This document shows positions 58,984-64,000 of a DNA stretch of 64,000 nt, one piece after another (within the stretch, counting starts at the first letter, position 1; every line of letters begins with the position of its first letter). A model generated the notes under the pieces. The model searched no databases, had not been told where the DNA came from, and saw only the letters and a program-made list of their open reading frames with translations. Position numbers and translations under genes: made by a program. Location: assembly GCF_030409315.1 (NCBI RefSeq), contig NZ_JAUFPS010000024.1, positions 71,607-135,606 on the forward strand, written 5' to 3'. Source of the DNA: Mucilaginibacter flavus (GTDB taxonomy: Bacteria; Bacteroidota; Bacteroidia; Sphingobacteriales; Sphingobacteriaceae).

Positions 58984-59190
58984 TTAAACCCGCAAAAATT
59001 CGTGATCGGTTTTATCATAGGCTGTTGCCCTATCTTCCGAATTAGCCACCGCTACAATAGGGCAGTCTGTACCGGTTCCTCCAAAAATAGCTTTATACAA
59101 GTCTAATTGTTCGTTTTCTGAAGACTGTAAAGCACTTTGAAGAATAGATTTACCTTTAACGTCAGATGCAATGAGTTGATTTTTTTTCAT
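58984..59190 (-). CDS. RiPP precursor peptide 2 with double-glycine leader
   Basis: 68 residues. Leader 1-38 ends AIFGG; the 30-residue core starts TGTDCPIVAV and ends AYDKTDHEFLRV. One Cys at 43. The leader and tail match precursor 1 closely while the middle core (PIVAVAN against GAVVITS) differs, as expected for two products of one maturation system. It is the first gene of the minus-strand series and is followed by a strong hairpin. The upstream 59191-59598 gap holds its promoter and that of the LanB gene. Confidence 0.85.
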   Translation of the reverse strand: MKKNQLIASDVKGKSILQSALQSSENEQLDLYKAIFGGTGTDCPIVAVANSEDRATAYDKTDHEFLRV

Positions 59191-59598
59191 GTTAATTATT
59201 TGGTTAGGTTATTAAGCGTATTGGCTTTACTTATCAAAATCATAAATCACTCATGTAAAATAATAAGGAGAGCGTTTGTCTAAAATACTAAGTGTATTTT
59301 TAATCAAGTCAAAACAACCAGTGTTTGTATCCCGAAAACCAACCTTTCCATCCCGAAAATAAAAGCATATTTATAGAAAGAATAATATTATGCGGATTGC
59401 TCCTATTGACTTTACTTATCATATGATTTAAAAACCACCCCTTGATTATACCGCTGCCAAATATTTCAATAAAAGCAATACCCAAAATCGATAGTTTGTC
59501 TTTTTTCGAAATCCTGTTTTTTTATTCTTTTAGCCCGAATACTGCTGGTTATGCATAATGTTTTTTAAAATAAGGATGGCTTGTGTTTTTTTTAACAT
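59191..59598. other. Divergent control region of the RiPP locus
   Basis: 408 AT-rich bp between precursor 2 (minus) and the LanB gene (plus). It includes CTCATGTAAAATAATAAGGAGAGCG in parts (59250-59274), which resembles a segment at 58805-58826 upstream of the barrel protein gene. No clear -7 box, RNA element or additional ORF could be supported. Confidence 0.5.
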
Positions 59599-62460
59599 AT
59601 GATTTATAATGTTAACAGTATGCAATTACTCCCTGTTATAATTGGAAGAACACCGGCCTTTAGTTCGGAAGAAAAGCTGGAAGAAAAATGGCACAATTTA
59701 AAAGATCTTATAGCCGAATCTTCGCCCGCTTTTTATCAGGTTATAAATAATTTACCCCCTCCCGATTTTAAGACCCTCGACAACAAAGTAGATTTTTCAA
59801 TTTGGAAATACTTTAACCGGGCCAGGTTCAGGGCAACACCTTATGGGGCATTTGCCGCTTTTTCAACTTTTAAAGTAAGTAACGATGCCGATACCCCAAT
59901 AATGATTGATCCCAAAATGATTAGGCATCAGTTTACCAATTGGACGCACAAAGAGGAACATCTTAATGATGTTAATGCAACGGTTTTATTATCCGGCTCC
60001 TTTATTATTAATTCTACCATATACGCTGTTGGTAATCACTACCGGTACATCCGTATTCAAAATGGCATATTCGAAGTAGCCTGTGTAAGTCGCTTTCCCG
60101 AGATGGATACAATTATTAACTATTGCAGCGAAAAGAAAAGCAAGGATGCTATTTATCAAATTATGCAATCCAAATACAACTTAAAGCTAAAAGAATCCAA
60201 CTCGTTGCTTGCCCAAATGCTATCTCAGCAATTAATATTATCAGATCAACACCCTAATATTACAGGAGAGGATTTCTTCTCCCGAATTAAAATCAAGCCT
60301 TCATCATTACAAAACCCATATATAATTTCGGAGCGGAAAGTTTTGGATGGCGGGCTTAACAGTAAAGTTTTAAAAGAAATACCTCAATTGATCAGTTTTT
60401 TATCAAAGGTTTTACGCCATCAGTCAAACAACCATTTAACTAAATTCAGGAAAGATTTTGTAAAAAGGTTTGATATGCAAACCATTCCGCTCTCATTGGC
60501 TTTAGATGTTGAAATTGGGGTGGGCTACGGAAATTTAGGTGATCAAAAATCAGATAATAAATTAGTGGATTTCCTTGATTCGGCAGCTAAAAATAACACC
60601 TCCGATAGTAAAATAGCATACACCCATTTCCATCGCTTTTTATTAACTAATTTAATGAAAAACGAGCCAATACAATTGGAAGAGTACCTTGAAAAAGAAA
60701 AAACAGACGATTTGCCACTACCCAATACACTCAGCGTATTGATAAGTATTTATGAGGGGCAGCCTGTTATTGGATGCGCCGGTGGTTGTACTGCAAACGC
60801 ACTTTTGGGCCGGTTTTCTATTGCTGGTAATGAAATAGAGGCTTTAGGTAAACAAATTGCTGATATCGAACAAAAGGCAAATCCGGATATTCTGTTTTTT
60901 GATATCGCTTACCAGGGAGAAACTCAATTTGATAATATCAACCGCAGGAAACATCTTTATACCCATGAAGTTCCTATTTTAACGTGGTCGACCAATGCCG
61001 AAGCTATTCATTTTGACGATATATTGGTAATGGTTAGAGGAGCCGAGGTAATACTTTTATCCAAAACATATGGCAAAAGGATGCTCCCAAGACTTTCGTC
61101 GGCCTATAATTACCACCGGTCTGATCTTCCCGCGTACCGTTTTTTTTGCGATTTACAGCACCAGCAAATCCAATCCGATCTTACGTTTAAATTGCAGCAA
61201 ACGTTCCCTGGTTTAGCTTATTACCCCCGGGTAACTTATAAGTCGATAATTGTATGCCCAGCCAAATGGCTTATTCCAAATGCCATATCAAATCCTTTTA
61301 AAAACGAAGATTGGGAAAGCTGGAAAAGAAGAGTGCTCAACTGGTTAGCGGAAAATAAAATAAACTTTATGTTTAAAGCGGGGCACAACGACCAAACTTT
61401 ATGTTTCAACCCTACTGATCTGGCCGATGTAAATGCTTTCCTCTTTTTTTGCAGGCAAAATGCCGGGACCGAAATTTATATAGAAGAGGCCTTAGTTTCT
61501 ATCGTTAAAAATGAGATAAAAGATAGCTTAAGCAAGCCTTATCAAGCTCAGTTTATTTTAAATTATTATCATTTAAATAGGTTATACCGGCCCTACCCGG
61601 TGCAAAACGAAAAAAACGCACAAACTTCCGCAACATCTTTCCCCGGTGCCGACTGGCTTTATTTTGAAATTTATTGCCATCCGCTTAGGGCAGATGAAAT
61701 ATTACTGAACCAGGTGAGGTTGCTTATAAATAATGCGAGCGATGATATACTTAAATGGTTTTTCATCAGGTACGATGATCCCAGGCCTCACATACGCTTA
61801 AGATTACAATTAAGAGATCCAGACCAGGGATACAGTTATATAAAAACGCTAAACCAGCTTTTACGCCCGCAATGTGAACTTGGCCTTGTGTCAGATATTC
61901 AAATAAAAACTTATTTTAAAGAAATTGATCGTTACGGCGCCGCCAGAATTGAAAATATCGAAACCCTTTTTTTCTTAGATAGTGAACATGTGCTGGCAGC
62001 GCTCGACAAGGATACATCTCCAAACAACCTATATTTTGCAACGCTGCAACTTATGGATAGCTACCTTGCTTTCGATATTATCGATATAGAATCCCGCATA
62101 TTATTTGCGAAAAATGTAGCCGAAAGTTTTACCGCCGAATTTGGCTTTGGCCAGGAAGATTTTAAACGAATAAATGATGAATTTAAAATTTTAAAGCCGC
62201 GCCTTATTTCCGGTAAACCTTCCAATAAAAAGATATTATCAAAAAAGCAGAAAAATATTCTTTCGCTGGTATTCCAATCATGCAACAGTAAAGCCGAAAG
62301 AAATAAACTCCTGGGCGATTTAATACATATGCATATTAACAGGCTATTCAACTCAAAGCAGAGGCTTCATGAAGCTATATTATATCATTTTCTGTTTAAG
62401 ACGTTAATGGCCCGTCGGGCGCTCTCAAGTGCAGAACAGGCACCGAAATGCATAATTTAA
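59599..62460 (+). CDS. Lantibiotic dehydratase (LanB), full length with C-terminal elimination domain
   Basis: 953 residues. The glutamylation domain (about 10-640) has the family stretch NRARFRATPYGAFAAF (72-88). The C-terminal SpaB_C elimination domain (about 683-953) begins DWLYFEIYCHPLRADEILL and has FFIRYDDPRPHIRLRL. Class I LanB uses glutamyl-tRNA to dehydrate Ser/Thr. No LanC cyclase is seen in the window. The start may instead be the Met at codon 8. It diverges from the radical SAM operon and its substrate could be the Cys-free peptide at 63587 or the precursors at 56031/58984. The 3' end overlaps the opposite kinase gene by 65 bp. Confidence 0.92.
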   Translation: MIYNVNSMQLLPVIIGRTPAFSSEEKLEEKWHNLKDLIAESSPAFYQVINNLPPPDFKTLDNKVDFSIWKYFNRARFRATPYGAFAAFSTFKVSNDADTPIMIDPKMIRHQFTNWTHKEEHLNDVNATVLLSGSFIINSTIYAVGNHYRYIRIQNGIFEVACVSRFPEMDTIINYCSEKKSKDAIYQIMQSKYNLKLKESNSLLAQMLSQQLILSDQHPNITGEDFFSRIKIKPSSLQNPYIISERKVLDGGLNSKVLKEIPQLISFLSKVLRHQSNNHLTKFRKDFVKRFDMQTIPLSLALDVEIGVGYGNLGDQKSDNKLVDFLDSAAKNNTSDSKIAYTHFHRFLLTNLMKNEPIQLEEYLEKEKTDDLPLPNTLSVLISIYEGQPVIGCAGGCTANALLGRFSIAGNEIEALGKQIADIEQKANPDILFFDIAYQGETQFDNINRRKHLYTHEVPILTWSTNAEAIHFDDILVMVRGAEVILLSKTYGKRMLPRLSSAYNYHRSDLPAYRFFCDLQHQQIQSDLTFKLQQTFPGLAYYPRVTYKSIIVCPAKWLIPNAISNPFKNEDWESWKRRVLNWLAENKINFMFKAGHNDQTLCFNPTDLADVNAFLFFCRQNAGTEIYIEEALVSIVKNEIKDSLSKPYQAQFILNYYHLNRLYRPYPVQNEKNAQTSATSFPGADWLYFEIYCHPLRADEILLNQVRLLINNASDDILKWFFIRYDDPRPHIRLRLQLRDPDQGYSYIKTLNQLLRPQCELGLVSDIQIKTYFKEIDRYGAARIENIETLFFLDSEHVLAALDKDTSPNNLYFATLQLMDSYLAFDIIDIESRILFAKNVAESFTAEFGFGQEDFKRINDEFKILKPRLISGKPSNKKILSKKQKNILSLVFQSCNSKAERNKLLGDLIHMHINRLFNSKQRLHEAILYHFLFKTLMARRALSSAEQAPKCII

Positions 62461-63496
62461 AATGATTTTCATCAGAGATATAATAATCGAAGCTCACCTT
62501 GCCGTTAAATGTATACTCCAGTCTTTTCTCAATATTTTTAAGCCCTATATGTGTATTTAGTTTTTGCTGTTTATTGTTAATTAAATTATCGGTAACAATA
62601 AAAAAAGTATCATTTTCTACATATACCCTAACGGTAGCTTCATCATCGATGTTATGTAAGCTTCCATGTTTAAATATGTTTTCAACAACAGTTAACAAAA
62701 CCAGTGGTATAAACTTAAGGTTTCTTACTTCATCATCGTAAAGGAGTTTAAAACACAAATTAAAATTGGTTCTCATCTGCTGTAAATAAACAAAATTTTC
62801 TACCTGATCAATCTCCTCCCCCAGGGCGATAAAATCTCCCATTTTATCTGAGTCTATTGCATATCGCATCATTTCTGATAAAACAATTACAGCCTCGGCC
62901 GCCGTTTGCGACGACGATTCTATGTTATGATAGATAAAATCCAATGTATTGAAAAGGAAGTGAGGATTGATCTGCGCTTTTAGAAAAGCATTCTGCGATT
63001 TGATCAATTCCTGCTCCGACTTTTGTAAATTAATAATATTGGTAAGCCGGTTCTTTTCAAGTTCATTGGTTCGTGTTCTATACCTTAAAATAGAATAGTA
63101 TCCTGTTGAAAACCCCATGAAATATATACACCGGTACAAATTAGTGAGGGCGTATTCAACTGTTAAGTGATTAACCGTTGGTTTAAGGGTATGTAAAATA
63201 ACCAACAATACATCAATGCCATAACTAACTACAATGTAAATGGTAGTCTCTGCCAATATCAATACAGGCACTTTCCAAATGGAGTTGAGCCCTCCTTTTA
63301 ATCCCCAGGTTAGGCCAATATCTGCGTGAAAATAGAAAAGAGCAATAATGAGTATGTAATGAAAAAAATAGGTTAAAGGATTTCCAAATTGGCCAATTAT
63401 CAATCCTATAACTACAGTTTCATAAAATATAAAAATTACCCACAAAAAAATGTGAAGCTTATATTGATTAAATCGATCGTTAATAATTTCTTTCAT
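62396..63496 (-). CDS. LytS-type sensor histidine kinase
   Basis: 366 residues from the ATG at 63496 (MKEIINDRFNQYKLH). The N-terminal half has about four membrane segments (residues 12-150). A coiled coil then leads to the His_kinase motif NPHFLFNTLDFIYHNI and the ATPase N box VENIFKHG. It should phosphorylate a LytTR regulator, the end of which lies at 63755-64000 on the same strand. It overlaps the LanB gene tail to tail by 65 bp. Probably it regulates the RiPP cluster. Confidence 0.9.
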   Translation of the reverse strand: MKEIINDRFNQYKLHIFLWVIFIFYETVVIGLIIGQFGNPLTYFFHYILIIALFYFHADIGLTWGLKGGLNSIWKVPVLILAETTIYIVVSYGIDVLLVILHTLKPTVNHLTVEYALTNLYRCIYFMGFSTGYYSILRYRTRTNELEKNRLTNIINLQKSEQELIKSQNAFLKAQINPHFLFNTLDFIYHNIESSSQTAAEAVIVLSEMMRYAIDSDKMGDFIALGEEIDQVENFVYLQQMRTNFNLCFKLLYDDEVRNLKFIPLVLLTVVENIFKHGSLHNIDDEATVRVYVENDTFFIVTDNLINNKQQKLNTHIGLKNIEKRLEYTFNGKVSFDYYISDENHFKLCISVPVLHLRAPDGPLTS

Positions 63497-63586
63497 GTTA
63501 ACAGTTCCTTCTGAATAGGAAAACGGGGGTTTCATATAAACCATTTTCAGGATATATATTTTGCTCATAAGTTTAAAGAAAAAACT

Positions 63587-63748
63587 ATGAAACAAAAACA
63601 TTTTAAAATCAACAGCTCAACGCTCTTTATTTATTCGCCTAAAAAATCGGCAAAACCTTCTGCAGAAGCAGTTACAACAGCCGGCGACCCAACCACCAGC
63701 ATTGTTTTAACAACGATAAGAACCTCCTTATTTAATTCTGGAGAGTAA
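63587..63748 (+). CDS. Candidate small Ser/Thr-rich RiPP precursor (53 aa, no Cys)
   Basis: The ORF starts ATGAAACAAAAACATTTT at 63587 and ends TCTGGAGAGTAA. The N-terminus HFKINSSTLFIYS resembles class I lanthipeptide leaders of Bacteroidota (an F-x-I/L-N box), and the remainder (VTTAGDPTTSIVLTTIRTS) is rich in Thr/Ser suitable for LanB dehydration. It has no Cys, so lanthionine rings could not form within it. It lies in the gap between the two-component genes, on the opposite strand. It could instead be a chance ORF. Confidence 0.55.
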   Translation: MKQKHFKINSSTLFIYSPKKSAKPSAEAVTTAGDPTTSIVLTTIRTSLFNSGE

Positions 63749-63754
63749 TTACCA

Positions 63755-64000
63755 TTAAGGCAGGGCATTACCCTTACGCCCTGCCTTAATTAGTTTTTCT
63801 GATAAAAAACTGGTAAAATCCTTTTTGTAATAATCGCCAACTGAAATTCTTAGTTCATTAACCATTTTTATGGTGTTACCGTCAATTGATTCAATGTGAT
63901 CTTTTCCAATTATAAAGCTTCTTTGAAATTGAACAAAGTTTTTCTTTTCGTTTAGTATTTTAGAAATTTCGGTTAATGACATATAAGTTAATACTTTTTT
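63755..64000 (-). CDS. LytTR-domain response regulator, C-terminal part (cut by window edge)
   Basis: The frame is open to the right edge. It reads KKVLTYMSLTEISKILNEKKNF, then VQFQRSFIIGKDHIESI and ISVGDYYKKDF, in the LytTR DNA-binding pattern; the receiver domain would lie beyond the window. It is probably the partner of the LytS kinase at 62396. An ATG at 63982 is internal and should not be used as the start. Confidence 0.85.
   Translation of the reverse strand, partial: KKVLTYMSLTEISKILNEKKNFVQFQRSFIIGKDHIESIDGNTIKMVNELRISVGDYYKKDFTSFLSEKLIKAGRKGNALP

Noticed and set aside
62061..62351. Minus-strand ORF at the end of the LanB gene
   Set aside because: Antisense shadow of the elimination domain; the real kinase gene ends at 62396.

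Overview
The window looks like a chromosomal segment from a Bacteroidota bacterium of the Sphingobacteriaceae type (Mucilaginibacter/Pedobacter-like). This is inferred from three SusC/RagA receptors (two paired with SusD), FecR/ECF-sigma pairs, Bacteroidota-style -7 boxes (TAnnTTTG), a FxsB-like radical SAM/SPASM enzyme and the general codon and GC character. No insertion sequence, phage gene, rRNA or CRISPR array was seen.

Layout. 1-2.6 kb: the start of a SusC receptor gene running off the left edge, preceded by its FecR anti-sigma and ECF sigma genes. 2.6-3.5 kb: a gene-poor stretch with a long imperfect palindrome and a tRNA-Cys gene. 3.5-13.5 kb: a sulfur-scavenging locus, all on the minus strand: arylsulfatase, a formylglycine-generating enzyme carrying both catalytic cysteines, a TlpA-like thioredoxin, and a SusC/SusD pair. 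Its control regions are the most striking regulatory sequence in the window: a SAM-I (S-box) riboswitch ahead of tlpA-susCD, two tiny ORFs ending in runs of Cys codons (CCC-stop and CCCCC-stop) ahead of susC and of the sulfatase, and a near-identical 28-bp motif upstream of both promoters. 13.6-21 kb: a complete thiamin operon (thiS-C-E'-E-G-H-F-D) under a TPP riboswitch. 21.2-33.7 kb: an alpha-mannan utilisation locus (GH76 with ricin lectin, DUF1735/discoidin lipoprotein, SusD, SusC, FecR, divergent ECF sigma, and a GH92 mannosidase with a one-base frameshift).

34-49.8 kb: a phospholipase D-like protein with a DUF2278/YukJ-like partner, an AraC regulator, an isochorismatase-family hydrolase, an M1 aminopeptidase, and a two-component system followed by a CzcCBA-type metal efflux operon. 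49.9-64 kb: a visibly more AT-rich RiPP (ribosomally made, modified peptide) region. On the minus strand it has two near-duplicate double-glycine precursor peptides with one Cys each, an outer-membrane beta-barrel receptor-like protein, a FxsB-like radical SAM/SPASM maturase, three tandem paralogs of no recognised family that share an HxD...H pattern, and a C39-peptidase ABC exporter. Divergent from it is a full-length LanB dehydratase, then a LytS kinase, a Cys-free Ser/Thr-rich small peptide, and the end of a LytTR regulator cut by the right edge.

The RiPP region is the best candidate for an undescribed system. The precursor, maturase, three-paralog and exporter set is compact and translationally coupled, and the chemistry of the paralogs cannot be assigned from sequence alone. 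The sulfur locus is a second strong candidate, because it stacks three separate sulfur-linked control signals.
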